Positions 11,660 to 23,247 are shown, counted from the stretch's first letter. The stretch is DNA of 64,000 bases from Pyricularia pennisetigena (GCF_004337985.1 NC_043742.1:1226176-1290175); one strand, 5' to 3'. Numbers and translations: made by a program. Notes: a model not told the origin generated them from the letters alone.

Positions 11660-13030
11660 TACAATATAAACATTATATCGGTTTAGTTATATAGGAATTG
11701 TATTTAATTATACCAAATTGGGGCATATTGGCGTAAATTGGTTTAAAAACTATTTATTATTATTATACACGTATTAACCAATTTTTGGACCGCCAAAAAA
11801 TAGGGGGTTCGAATTTAGGGTTCGAAGGACGAAAACCTGGCAGGAACGCAAAAACCGGGATTAGACCAAAGCTTTATCCAATTGCTACATATACCCATTT
11901 TTAATCGAAACAATTTTGGCCGACAGCCCCAAAATGGGCTTTAGTAGCTGCGCCGCAAACTAAGGGTACGTTGGGTATTATACAGCAGGATAACCCGCCG
12001 ATTTTAATGTTTGGTAAAAAAACTGCAACGTATTTAACGTTAACGCGTTTAAATTTACCAGCTACACTATTTTTATTCAATATTAACAAATATACGTTCC
12101 AGCAAATTATTTAACGGTAAACGGTAGGGAGTCGAAAGCGATTGTACACTAATTATAGGGTAAATATTTACTAATTAAATAGTTAAAAAAATTAAGTCCG
12201 TTAATTCCGATAACACCGGGAATTTAATCGATTTTATTATTTTTAATAAAAATATTTTTTCCGAAAATGAGATATTAAAATCATATTCTTTTTCGGGTCC
12301 GATTTGCATAAGAAATTGTCGTTCGGAATACCGGTAAAAAATTAAAAAAATTAACGATTTAGTTTTTAATTTAAAGGAAAATGTAAAAATATCCAGGAAT
12401 TTTTAAAAGCTTTGGTGGTAAAAATAAATTCGTTACGGGGTTTACTTACAAATATCGGCAATTTTAATAATTTTAATATTTATTCCCCATCGTTTTTAAT
12501 AAATTAGTGCTATATTTCGGAAAAGGGCAAAAATCTTTATTTTCTTTTTTTACAAATGCAAATAATTTATATAATTATTAATTCTATCTAATGCTAAAAT
12601 AAAACGAAATAATTAAAAAAGGTTGGTTATATTAATTTAATATTAAATAGATTACCAAATATTAGGGAATTTGAAAAGTGTTAAAACCAATAAATAAATA
12701 AAAGGCACGATTTATATAGGTAGCGCAACCGGGGTAAAAGCTTAAATAAATTGTATAAAATTAAAAAACTAATTAAATATGGGCATAAATTTTGCCGGAT
12801 TAAAATTAATTATTTAAATAAATGTTTAACCGGGCGATATTATATTATAGGAAGGGGCCGATACGACCGGATATATGGATACCGTGTATTTCGCAATTAT
12901 ACCTCCGGAAACTGGAAATATTGCAAAAATTGGGCGATTGAAATATTTACCGGAGTGGGATTAGCCGTTTAATTTGGTATTTTAACGCGTTCCTAAATTA
13001 ATAAAATTGGATTTAGGGATTCCGTTCGCT
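11660..13030. other. AT-rich sequence, no gene assigned
   Basis: A possible plus-strand frame at about 12700-12960 (containing EGADTTGYMDTVYFAIIPP after stops) and a minus-strand open frame at 11901-12089 are the only coding-like traces; neither matches a family I know. Confidence 0.35.
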
Positions 13031-13039
13031 TTTATTTAA

Positions 13040-14160
13040 TTATATCGTGGATAAAACCGACAAACGGCGACCGGTTGTTTAAACGCCCCAAACCTTAAAC
13101 CATCCTATATTTATTTTCGGTTTCGAGCGCCGCATTATAAATAACCTAGTTTGTTTTTTCTAATTTTTTCCACAATCGTCGAATATAGGTCCGCGTTTCC
13201 CAGGACTTTATTTTTTCCCTATTAATCTTCCATTTAACGAAAATATAAATAATAGGTTTTTTTTCCGTTGGGGTTCGATTAAATCCAGTTTATACGGGGA
13301 AATATCCAAATTACGTGTCCAAATAACCCCGTAAATCCCAAATATATAACGTCCGGTATATTTATATTTACCGTTTTCCATTTTTTTTCCATATTTATTT
13401 TCCTGGTTGGAAATATTTTATTTTTAATATTTTTAATATTTTTTCTTTTCGTATTTTGGGGGATAATAGTACATTTTAATATAATACGTCGGAACGCTTT
13501 AATTACCATATATATTAATAAATTTAATACCCCAGCTCCCGAACCACCCTATAATTTTAACGTTTCCATCCGGAACGTTTCCAAGAAAAAAAACCAATTA
13601 CTTTTCGTTATTATTAAAAGGCGTTTATTTTAAACCATTTCCTTTTTTTCCACTGGGCGAAAATTTGTTTTTAATATACCCAGGTTAGCCACGATTATAT
13701 CCGGTTTTAGCGCTTATATTATTATTTGGTTGCTCGTCGTTGTTTCCATTCGTATTTTGGCCTTATTTTTCCGCCTATTTCGAAAATTGGATTTAATAAA
13801 ATAAAAATTATTTAATTTAAATAAATCCTCCTTAAGTTTATCGAGCAAAGTCCTAAACCATTTTTTTTATTTGGGATTAATATTTCGGTCCATCGAAGCT
13901 TTAAACTTTTCCCGACGTTTTTGCACGATTATTATTTTGTTTTTAAACGCGGTTTCGGAATTTTGGTTTTTGTCCTCCGGGTTTTAAATTTCCTCGTTTA
14001 AAAGTTTTTAAGCGTCGATTTCCATCGCGTCCGTTTTATTTAATTTTAGCAATCCTTTATTAGATTTGTTAAGCAATTCGTTATAATATTTTTTTTAATC
14101 GTATTTTTGTTCGTTCGTTTTAAAACCCTAAGTTTTTTGCGACGTTTTGCAGCTAAGGAA
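13040..14160 (-). pseudogene. Lysine-rich reading frame relic, unrecognised
   Basis: One minus-strand frame can be followed for over 1 kb with stops only at codons that look like former Gln or Trp. It contains YYNELLNKSNKGLLKLNK, TDAMEIDA, WFRTLLDKLKEDLF and, in the open part 13279-13509, NMEKKWKTVNINIPDVIYLG. The charged N-terminal half resembles a coiled-coil or Gag-like region, but I cannot assign a family. The consistent frame supports a former protein-coding gene or element ORF. Confidence 0.35.
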
Positions 14161-14169
14161 AATATAATA

Positions 14170-15590
14170 CAGGTTACAATTTAGTTAAAATATGTTATTT
14201 ACCTTTTTAAATTATTTTTTCGGGTTATTGGGACGCCTAAATATTTATATTTAATTTTATTAAAACCTATTTCGGATTTCCAATTATAAAATACAAATTC
14301 AATCCCAAATCAGGGGTGTTCCTATTAAACATTTAGTCCGTTGGAATTAATGCATATTTTACAGGAGGTCCCAAAATTTATTTAAAATTGTAAATTAAAA
14401 CTTTTATTGGATTTATTAGGTATGGTATAATTTTGTACCAATTGCGAACGAATATTTGCTACAATAAAACCCCGAATTTGGGATAAATGGTAAAAACTTA
14501 TTTGGGGAAAATAACGGGTTAAAAACCCCTATTTTTAATTTTAAAACTTTTTTCAATCCCGTTAAACGGTTTTTATTTACTTATATCCTTTTTTTTTAAT
14601 GGTCCATAAAATGAAATTACTTTTATATTACAGCTGGAGTAGTGGACGCTGCGGTAGGAAAAACGGGAGTTTAATAGACAATATAACCAAAATTATAAAA
14701 TATAAATCGATTAAATTAATAATTTTTACCACCGCTAAAACCTGTTATTTTTTCCAACCGAAAAAAATACAAATTATACGGAAGATTTAACGGACCAAAT
14801 AATTATATTATTTAAGCTTTATTAATAACCTAATATATAATTGGTTAATTATATTGCGACCACACGTTTTGCTGGGGGCGCGGGTAACCGTACCTAAAAA
14901 AAACGATATATATATTAGGAAGGAAAATCCCTTATAAATAGGACGTTAGTTTCGAGCCAAAAAGGTATATTACGTTTTAAATTAAATAAAAAGCTACGAA
15001 TTCCGGGTCTTCTTTTTTTCGCTGTATTTTATATATAATTATAAAAAAAGCATTTAATTTAGCCGCGTTATGTTAAATATTCAATACCTATTTTAATCCG
15101 CCCCTCCATAATTTCCGTATATTTATTGGTTTTATCGTAGCTGGCGGATATTTGGATAAGGCGTTAAAATTCCGAACAGGGAGGAACTATATAAGGAAAG
15201 GCGAAATATTTTGCGATATTTTACGGAATTTCAAATATCGACGAATTTGAAAATTTTTAATAGTAAAATGGATAATGTTATAATAACGTAATCCACCGAT
15301 TTAATTGGGATTTTTCGATTGCGTTAACGGTTTTTTTCCATAAATAACAATATATTTCCTTACATTAAACATATCCCAAAATTGGGACGTTACGAGGACT
15401 AAAATTATATTCCAAACAAAATAAGCTTTTAAAAACCTATATTAGTTTATCGATAATAATGGCCGAAAAAATATAAAAGTTAGCGAATCCGCTGTTAAAT
15501 ATTTTAATTTTAAATAAATAATATCGCCTTTAATTTAAACTTTAAAATAAAAATAAAAAAAATCTTTAACATTTTATAACCGGAAATGGT
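14170..15590. other. AT-rich sequence, no gene assigned
   Basis: Only short open frames occur (for example 14599-14790, +). No domain or repeat end is recognisable. Confidence 0.4.
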
Positions 15591-15594
15591 TTCG

Positions 15595-16000
15595 CGAGCA
15601 CCCGTCCCCACGGTAAACCTTAAATTAAAATTTATTTGTAAAGGAATTCCAAGTATAAATATATTTAACGATATACCTGTTATCCGTAACGTATTCGCAT
15701 CCTATTACCCGGATATATTCGGTTTCCCTTATTTGCTAATTTCCATTTAACGACCCTCTTATAACGTTAAATCCGCCGACGGCACCCAAATAAAAATTAT
15801 GTATTTTTTCCCCGATACACCTGCAGGAATAAATACGCCACCGGATCGTGCAATTATATTTTGTTTTGGCGGCGGTTTTATTATAGGAAAAGCGGACAGC
15901 AATATTAATTTTACCGCTAATATGGTAATTTAAATATATAATTATATATTTATACCAAATTACCGCCGCGTACCGGAACACCCAGCCCCGGCGGCCGTGG
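15595..16000 (+). pseudogene. Alpha/beta-hydrolase (HSL/fold-3 type) relic, 5' part
   Basis: The frame reads SRAPVPTVNLKL near 15595, then NVKSADGTQIKIMYFFPDT, CFGGGFIIGKADS (the HGGGF oxyanion-hole motif, His lost) and finally YRRVPEHPAPAAV immediately before the retrotransposon. PEHPAPAAxEDV is a hallmark of the hormone-sensitive-lipase-like alpha/beta-hydrolase family. One TAA lies between the GGG motif and the PEHP motif. The gene is cut at codon level by the LTR element at 16001; the remaining half starts at 23248 and continues in frame once the element and one target-site copy are removed. These enzymes hydrolyse esters of small molecules. The start codon is not identifiable. Confidence 0.75.
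15996..16000. repeat. Target-site duplication CGTGG (left copy)
   Basis: CGTGG directly precedes the left LTR and is repeated at 23248-23252 directly after the right LTR. Five bp is the usual size for Ty3/gypsy insertion. Confidence 0.9.
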
Positions 16001-16443
16001 TGTTACGATCAAGGTATCGGGTAACCTGTTCTTAGGGTAAAGTACAGTGGGTTAAAGCAACTAAACGTCTTAACTGGGTAACTGGGGTTCTCAATAACTG
16101 GGGTGAAATTATAATCGTTCTCAAGTAAATATTAAGGTTAACTAGAATTTGATTGCTGCTAAGCAATCCTAAAATCGAATCTATTTACATGGTAATAAAC
16201 GTACCTTATATAAACTATATTCCAAATGTGATTTCCTTTAATCTATCTAATTTATAATTCCCAATCGAAATTTTACAAATCACTAAAATCACTTTTTTTG
16301 GCGATTACGTGGTATTACGTAATCTTTTCCTTTACGTAATTTTATTTCCTATCGGTCGGTGTTTTCTTAAGTTAAATATTATTAGGAGGGGTGTGACCCC
16401 GCTTGGCCTTACTGGTATTGGCCCAATTTATTTGGTCGTAATA
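16001..16443 (-). repeat. Left LTR (3' LTR of the element)
   Basis: 443 bp, same length as the right LTR and alignable without gaps. By hand count about 46 differences, all transitions. The first ~180 bp (outer half) keep C and G where the right LTR has T and A; from about position 210 the situation reverses. It ends TCGTAATA, a one-base change from TCGTAACA. Confidence 0.93.
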
Positions 16444-16447
16444 TCAG

Positions 16448-16465
16448 GTTTCCTTTCCTTTAACC
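16448..16465 (-). other. Polypurine tract of the gypsy element
   Basis: Read on the minus strand, AAAGGAAAGGAAACC lies 5 bp inside the 3' LTR. A purine run at this place primes plus-strand DNA synthesis in LTR retrotransposons. Confidence 0.65.
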
Positions 16466-16622
16466 AAATCCTTTTGGCCTTTAAATAATTTATACTCCCT
16501 TAATCCTTGTTTTTATTTCCATATTCCTTCCTTACTAACCTTTTTGCGCTATATTTAATCGCGTAATTAAATTAAAATCTGGTCGTTCGTCGACAGAACG
16601 TCGCCACGTTTTTCTTGCTTCC

Positions 16623-17351
16623 CTCCTTCCTTTTTCGGTGGATATACCTTTTTATTTTTATTATGAATTTCGCGGTATAATACGTTGCGCAATATCCCCG
16701 CAAAACTCCTTTCGTTGCATCGAATGTTTCCGTATTAACCGCTTTAATTACGACGTACTGGGTGTTTCGAATACCCAATTGCGTAATATCGGTCGGTAGC
16801 ATTCCAAATTTAATGCTAAAGTGGAGGTTTTGGAAAAGGATATTTTGGCAAAGCAGCAAAGGATTTAGGAAAAGCAACTAAAGCTTTTCCGTTTGCGAAA
16901 ATAAAAAAAATTGTGGTTTAAAAAAATAATACGAGTTATATTTCGCGGAATTAACGATTTGGAGGAATTGGATCGAATTGAGCGTAAAAAAGTAAAGCAG
17001 GAGGAGCGGCGGCGATCGGCCGAAATTTTCCCTAAAATATTATTCGAATCGCTTTTTCCGGATTCCAATTTCGTCTGGGATTCGACCTTCCCAATAAGTC
17101 CTTTAAATCCTTTTCTGTTGGACGAAATAAATGCTTTTGCGCAGCATTCGGTCGGTAAATTGCTTTTGTCCGTATATTTTGGTTTGTTAGTGTATGCTAA
17201 TCGTTTCTTTATAAATTCGTCTAGTGGTATAGTTTCGAATCCTGGTCAATCTTTAGTTTTTGGGAATGGTAGGTGGTGCTTTTTTAAGTCGTCCTTTTTT
17301 TTTTGGCTAACTTGCTCGCAAATCCAATTCCTGGTAATATTAACGGAGTAG
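16623..17351 (+). pseudogene. Antisense ORF of the gypsy element: Cys-pair plus coiled coil
   Basis: On the plus strand, opposite to gag-pol, one frame is readable from about 16623 to a TAG at 17351, with only three internal stops (near 16797, 16866 and 16899) and an open 146-codon tail. It begins with paired cysteines (RCAISPQNSFRCIECF, a CxxC-type arrangement partly worn), continues as a coiled coil (FNAKVEVLEKDILAKQQRI, then DLEELDRIERKKVKQEERRR) and ends in an acidic/proline segment. It meets the end of pol tail to tail, overlapping it by about ten bases. I recall similar uncharacterised Cys-motif/coiled-coil predicted proteins in ascomycete gypsy elements, but cannot check this here. The function is unknown. 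Confidence 0.55.
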
Positions 17352-20300
17352 TTCCTGGCAATTCTGGAGGTGGTTAAAGGGTTCTTAAATGTTTTTTTCG
17401 TGTCCGTAATTTTCCCATTTAATAAGGTATTTTGTTTTACCGTAGTTGCGTCTGTGGTCCAGTATTCGTTCGACGTCGTATATTTCTTCCTCGTCGATTT
17501 CGATTATTTTTTGTGTATTAGTGCCGGGTGGTACTAGTTCCAATAATAATACGTAAAACGTTGGGTAGATTTTTATAATTCCTGGTAATAATAGTCTGTA
17601 ATTGGTTTCGCTAATCTTTTTGTCGATTTTAAAAGGTCCAAGTTTTTTGTAATTAAATTTGCTATTTGGTCGTTGTGTTTTAATATTACGTCGAATGAGG
17701 TAAACGCTATTTCCTTCCTGGAAAGATGGTCCCTTTATCCGATATTGGTTGGCGTATTTGGTTATTTTTTTTCGTACGAATTCCAATTCCTGTTGGAGTT
17801 TTCGGTGGAGTTTTCGTAGTTCGTTTGCTTATTTATCGGTTCGTGGGGCCGTAATCGTGGTTTTTGGTTTTCCATATACCGTAGGGTTAAATCCGTAGTT
17901 GGTATAAAACGGGGTTATTTTGGTACTTTCATTTTCTAAGCTATTATATGCGAATTATGCTGTGGGTAATAACCGTACCCAATTATCCTGTTTATGGTTT
18001 ATATAGCATTTTAAATATTATTTTAGTGTTTGGTTTGCTCGTTTTGTTTGTCCATTTATTTGTGGGTGGAATATTGTAAATAGTTTGTGGTCGGTTCCTA
18101 GCTATTCCATTAAAAATTTCCAAAATTTTAATGTAAAAAGCTTATCTTTGTCCGTAATAATGCTTTCTGGAAATCCGTGGTTGCTGACAATTACTCGTAA
18201 GAATATGTAAGCGATTTTTTCGGCGTTGTTACTTTTTTTATAGGGTAAGAAGTAGGCGTATTTAATAAGCTTATCCATTATAATTAGTATGCTGTCGTAT
18301 TTAGTTTTAGTAAATGGTTTTTCGGAAAGTGGTAATTTAACGATAAAGTTTATTGTAATGGTTTGCCAGGCCTTATTAGGGGCTGGTAAAGGCTGTAAAA
18401 GCCCGTAAGGTTTGTATTTGGCGGATTTGCTTTTTGCGCAAAGTTCGCAGTTTTTAATAGCTTTTCGTACTTTTTATCGTATTCCTTTAAAATTATAGTG
18501 CTATTTTAGCCGTTTCCATGTTTTGGAAATCCTTTGGTGTCCGTGAGCTTTATTTTCGTGGATTTTCCGTATTTCCTCTGGTGTGGTTACCGTGTTGGTC
18601 GTTATAAGATTTCGGTAAACTGGTAAAAGGTTTCCGTTGTCGTTTACCGTAAGGATTTTCCGTATTTCCTCGGATATTATGTTTTCATGGTTTGGTTTTT
18701 TGTTAAAGGCGTCGGCCCTGCTATTTTCTGTTTTTTTTCGGTAAATAATTTTGAAATAGAATTTTAATAGGAATTTTGCCCATTTAATTTATCGTTTATT
18801 TAACATTTTGCTGGTGGTAAAATGGGTTAGGTTTTTATAGTCCGTATAAATTAATATTTCGTATTTAATTCCGGATAGCTGTGGTTTCCATTTTTTAAAT
18901 GTTCGGATAATAGCTATAAATTTTTTATCGTGGATTTGGTAATTGAATTTTGGTTTATATAATTTTTGTAAAAAAAAGGCGCAAAAGTGCAGGCGTCCTT
19001 TTTCGTTTCGTTGGTTAAATTATCCTCCAATTACGTAATCGGATGCGTCGGTTTCGATTTCGAAGGGTTTCGTTGGGTTTGGTATTTTAAAAATCGGTTC
19101 TTATGCTATTGCATTTCGTAATTGTTCGAAAGCTTGCTGTATTTATTCCGTCCATTGGAACTTTAAATCCTTTTTGGTTATATTGGTTAATGGGGTGGCG
19201 ATCGCGCCGTAACCTTTAATAAATCTTTTATAAAAATTTACGAATCCAAAAAATACCCGAACGTTTTTTACGTTCTATGGTTGGGGCCATTCCCTTACTG
19301 CTTAAATTTTTAATTTTTTTATCCTAATTTTTCCAGGGGCGATAATATATCCTAAAAAGTTAACTTGCTTGCTATAAAAAATGCATTTTTCGGGTTTAAT
19401 TAAGAGTTTAGCGTTTTGTAGCTTTTGTAAAACTGTATGGACGTGTTTCTTATATTTTTCCAACGTCTTGGAAAAAATAAAGATATCGTCCAGGTAAATA
19501 ACGACAAAAATATTTAGGCATTCCCTAAAAACGTGGTTAATTATGGTTTAAAAGGTTGCGGGGGCGTTAATAAAACCGAAAGGCATTACCAGGTATTCGT
19601 AATATTTTCGTTTAGTGCGAAATACTGTTTTCCATTCCTCGCCTTCCTTTATACGGATTAAATTATATGCTCTTTTAAAGTTTAATGTCGTAAACCATTG
19701 TGTTTGGTAAAGCATGTTTCGAAATTCTCCTATTAGTGGGAGCGGGTAACAATTTTTTATTATAATGTCGTTTAATTGTTTATAGTCCACGTATAATCGT
19801 AATTTTCCGTTCTTCTTTGGTACGAAAAGGATTGGATATCCTGTTGGTAATGTCGATGGTCTAATATAACTTTTTTTGAGGTTTTCCGCGAAATATTCGT
19901 TTAAAGCTTCCATTTATGTCGGATTTAGACCGTATATTTTATGGAATTTTGGTTAGGTTCCTTTTTTTAATGGTATTTCGTGGTCGAACGGACTATGCTC
20001 GGGTAATCCTGTTTCGAGTTCTTGGCTAAACAGTTGTATATAATTTTGGTATTTTTCTGGGATTTTGCCGTTTTTGGTCTGTTTTTTCGTGGTTTATATT
20101 ATGTAATTGGATCGGTTTTAGCCTGTGGATAATCGCTTTTTTTCCGATATTGGCTCCGGGGTTAGTCGTCCTCCCTATAGGTACGCCATTTGTTTTATTT
20201 AGTCCTTCCGTGCCTTATATTTCCTATATAAACCCTGCTATGTTGGAAATCGTTCAATAATTAGGTGCTTTTCCTATTAAATTTGGCCTATAATCCAATT

Positions 20301-20890
20301 TATCCGGGGGTTGCTCCTTTTAAACCAGGGAATTCCTAAAATTATGTTTTTGTTCCTTATTTCCGTAATATCCAAAGTGATTTGTTCCTTTCGTCCATAG
20401 CTTTCCATTTAAAGGTATACGGTCTCTGTTTCGATGGTGCCGTTCCCGTATAAAACTGCCTCTCCTTTTACGGTTTATAATCGATATAATTTTTCCTTTT
20501 ATCGCCAAAATATTCGTCGTTTTTTCACGATCCTTGGAAAAATGTAATTGTTTTATGTTCCGCTATTAAGGAGCGCTTATATAGGTTTTCCATTAAATCG
20601 TATATTCAGGAATATATGTTCGTATATTACTTTCGTGGTTTGCGTGGCGTTTAAAGTTCTTTGTTCCGTTTTTGTTGCTGCCGTTTGGTGCCCTATACCG
20701 TTTGGTTGTCCTAATTTTTTAATTTGCTGGATTCGCGTCGTGGGTCCTTATTTTTCTTATTTCGGGGCGTATGGCTGTTTTTAACGTTAATTTTATTAAA
20801 TCGGTGCCCTGTTAATGCAGGCGTTCTTCGTACGTTTGTGGGTATTTCGTTGTTTTTAACGTTGGGGTTCCACACAATTCTGGTTATGGG
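17340..20890 (-). pseudogene. pol polyprotein: protease, RT, RNase H, integrase, chromodomain
   Basis: A single minus-strand frame can be read across 3.5 kb. Protease (about 20290-20640) has LLNSGT in place of the active-site DSG and later ILGIPWF. RT (open 19548-19913) has PILFVPKKNGKLRLYVDYK and MPFGFINAPATF, and YLDD at 19485-19496 is intact. RNase H follows with PFEIETDASDYVIGG and IYTDYKNLTHFT. Integrase shows CELCAKSKS, ITINFIVKLP (first catalytic Asp now Asn), ITDKDKLF (second Asp kept) and NGQTKRANQ (catalytic Glu now Lys). The open frame 17385-17786 holds the integrase C-terminus and a chromodomain (EEEIYDVERILDHRRNYGKT, KYLIKWENY). It probably recognises H3K9-methylated chromatin. 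Pol is in the -1 frame relative to gag. Confidence 0.9.
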
Positions 20891-22768
20891 TGCGGGTCCT
20901 GGTTATCGTAATTTCGTTTCGTGCCATACCTGTGCTTTGGCTAATATATGTATTTTGCAAATATTTCGGGTGCATTCGTACCATGGGAATTGTCTTTGGT
21001 TATAATATACCATAGGGTAATCGTCACAAGGGGTGAAAATTACCGCTGGTTCGGTGTTAAATCTTATTTTAATTTCCCAATTGGGTAATTTAATGGTGGT
21101 ATATATTTCGTGGATACCTGTTGTTTTACGTCGTCGTGGGAAAAAATCGTGGACTATCTTTTTGCTAAAATGCAGTCCGCAATTATTTCGAAAACATTCT
21201 ACCCAAAAGATTTTTATATATTTGGGATACTTAATATCCAAAATTGGGTGGTTTCCGAAAATTGGATCGATAAATCCTATAGGGTTTTGTATTTATATTC
21301 GAAATAATATTCCGGGAAATTGCATTAATTGGTCGTCTCGGTATAAGTCGATAAGTTTTTTCTCGTATATATAGGGGTTATTTTCCTTTGCTGCATTGTA
21401 TAGGTTTGAAAATATAATTTCTTTTTCGCTAAATTCGTCTTTTAATTCGTTATTAGATTCGTCCGTTAGGGTTTATTGGATTATCCGGATGCGGTAAATT
21501 TATCCCAATGGTTCTGGTTTTAATTTTTTTAAAGTATTTAATTCCGTAGGTTCGGGTAATTTGGCGTTTTGCCTGCGTAATTGTACCGGTGGTTTGGTTT
21601 CAATAGGTACACGGTCTCCTACTGCTAAAGTCCGAATGCTTTTAAGTTTTTGTGGGTATTATCCTGCGTTTATTTTTACGCTGTTGTGGATTATGCAATT
21701 ATCGTCGTAATATATAGTCCAGCTTTTTAAGCTGTGTTAATCCGGTGGTGTTTATTAATGGGTGGTAGTATTTAATTTTCGTAATTTTCTGGAATCGGGG
21801 TGTAGGTCCGGAGTATTTTGGGGACAAAATTTGGTTATATATCCTGGTTTTTCGCATTTAAAACATTTGCCATTTTTGGGATCCTTGCGCGGTTTTTTAT
21901 ATTAGGTCGCGTTAAGGTCCATGGGTCCGTTATATATTCCGTAGGAAATACTATATTGGCGAAACGGTTTGGGGTATTGGTATTTGCGTCCCGTGTTGGT
22001 TTATCGCAAAGCTGGCCCCCATACGCTGCGTTTTTCGCGTCGTTCCAGTTTCCGTTCGTAAAATCGGTTATCGATTTTAATTGCTAGCTTTACGTATTCG
22101 GTTAAGGTATCGGGTCGTTCTTTTTTAACAAATTCGTTTTTAACTTTTTTTTTAAATCCCGCATAAAAACGTGCCATCAGGGTTTCGGGGCCCCATAGTA
22201 ATTTGGCGGTAATTTGTCGAAATTTACTGGTATATTTGGATGCCGATTTGGTTTGGGTAAGGCGTACCAATTTACGCTCAGCTGTACGTTCTTCGTCTAA
22301 ATTACCGAATATTCCCCTAAAACATTTTTCGAAATTCTCGTAATCGTCGAAAATGCGGTTAATTTTAATTTTACGGTTTTTTTTTTTATCGTGGTCCAAA
22401 TAATCTCGTAAAATTGGTTCGAACCAGGCAAGCGCATCGCCCTTTAATAGCGAGGCTGCGTAAATAACCTTTTTTGCGTTATTATCGAAATTATCCTCGT
22501 TAAAATGAAGGTAGGCCCGGGTTCCCGTAAAAAATCCCTGTAAGGTATTTGGGGTGCTATTATAGGGTGATGGTAAAAGGTATTTAATATAATTCCTATT
22601 GGTTCGATTAATTTATTCGGTTATTCGTTCCTGGAATTGTCGATTCTCTGCTTAAAGCGTCGCGACCATTTAACGCAAGGCGTCAGCGCTGGCCGGAACG
22701 TTAATGGTAAAAGGGGTTTAAGGGGTGGTTTTGTTGGAAGATATTATTTCGGCGATACTGTTCGGTAT
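20720..22768 (-). pseudogene. gag: capsid, CCHC knuckle and two extra Cys/His modules
   Basis: The frame starts at a former ATG now ATA (22766-22768), 37 bp inside the 5' LTR. The capsid region (about 22000-22570) reads TRAYLHFNEDNFDNNAKKV, DALAWFEPIL and SKFRQITAKLLWGPETL, a typical retrotransposon Gag domain. A knuckle follows near 21840-21880: CFKCEKPGYITKFC, with Tyr where the His belongs (CAC to TAC). Further on, two short modules with the same pattern occur, WVECFRNNCGLH (21170-21205) and WYECTRNICKIH (20948-20983), i.e. C-x4-C-x2-H. The frame fades near 20720, where the pol frame takes over. The protein would form the particle and bind RNA. Confidence 0.82.
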
Positions 22769-22774
22769 ACTTTA

Positions 22775-22804
22775 AGGCAAAATATTGAATAGGAGCAATT
22801 AAAA
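22775..22804 (-). other. Leader / primer-binding region of the gypsy element
   Basis: The bases directly inside the 5' LTR read, on the minus strand, TTTTAATTGCTCCTATTCAA. This is where the primer-binding site must lie; I cannot match it to a tRNA 3' end, and transitions may have altered it. Self-priming, known from Tf1-type chromoviruses, is an alternative. Confidence 0.4.
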
Positions 22805-23247
22805 TGTTACGATTAAAGTATCGGGTAACCTGTTTTTAGGGTAAAATATAGTGGGTTAAAGCAATTAAACGTTTTAATTGGGTAATTGGGGTTTTTAATA
22901 ATTGGGGTAAAATTATAATCGTTCTCAAGTAAATATTAAGGTTAATTAAAATTTAATTGCTGCTAAGCAATCCTAAAATCGAATTTATTTACATGGTAAT
23001 GAGCGTGCCTTATATAAACTATATTCCAAATGTGATTTCCTTTAATTTATCTGATTTGTAATTCCCAATCGAGGTTTTACAGATCACTGAAATCACTTTT
23101 TTTGGCGATTACGTGGTGTTACGTGATCTTTTCCTTTACGTAATTTTGTTTCCTGTCGGTCGGTGTTTTCTCAGGTCGAGTGTTGTCAGGAGGGGTGTGA
23201 CCCCGCCTGGCCTCACTGGTACTGGCCCAACTTGTCTGGTCGTAACA
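22805..23247 (-). repeat. Right LTR (5' LTR of the element)
   Basis: 443 bp with intact TGTTAC...GTAACA ends. Its inner half (22805 to about 22990) carries T or A at sites where the left LTR keeps C or G; its outer half is nearly unworn. It would contain the element promoter. Confidence 0.93.
23009..23016 (-). promoter_or_regulatory. Possible TATA box of the 5' LTR
   Basis: Minus strand TATATAAG inside the LTR, conserved in both copies (also near 16205-16215). Position in the LTR fits a U3 promoter element, but no transcription data support it. Confidence 0.3.

Larger units (their letters stand above)
16001..23247 (-). mobile_element. Complete Ty3/gypsy chromovirus LTR retrotransposon
   Basis: A 7,247-bp element bounded by 443-bp LTRs with TGTTACGA...TCGTAACA ends (perfect 8-bp inverted terminal bases; the left LTR's outermost copy has one C-to-T). 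It is oriented on the minus strand: right LTR is the 5' LTR, then gag, protease, reverse transcriptase, RNase H, integrase with a C-terminal chromodomain, a plus-strand antisense ORF and the left (3') LTR. The order RT-RNaseH-IN plus chromodomain defines the chromovirus branch of Ty3/gypsy. It sits inside an alpha/beta-hydrolase gene with a 5-bp target duplication. Domains are broken by transitions, yet long stop-free stretches survive, so decay is milder than in the LINE. Confidence 0.93.

Noticed and set aside
20548..21374. Plus-strand open frames within the gypsy element
   Set aside because: They lie opposite the better-supported gag C-terminus and protease, whose motifs are readable on the minus strand.
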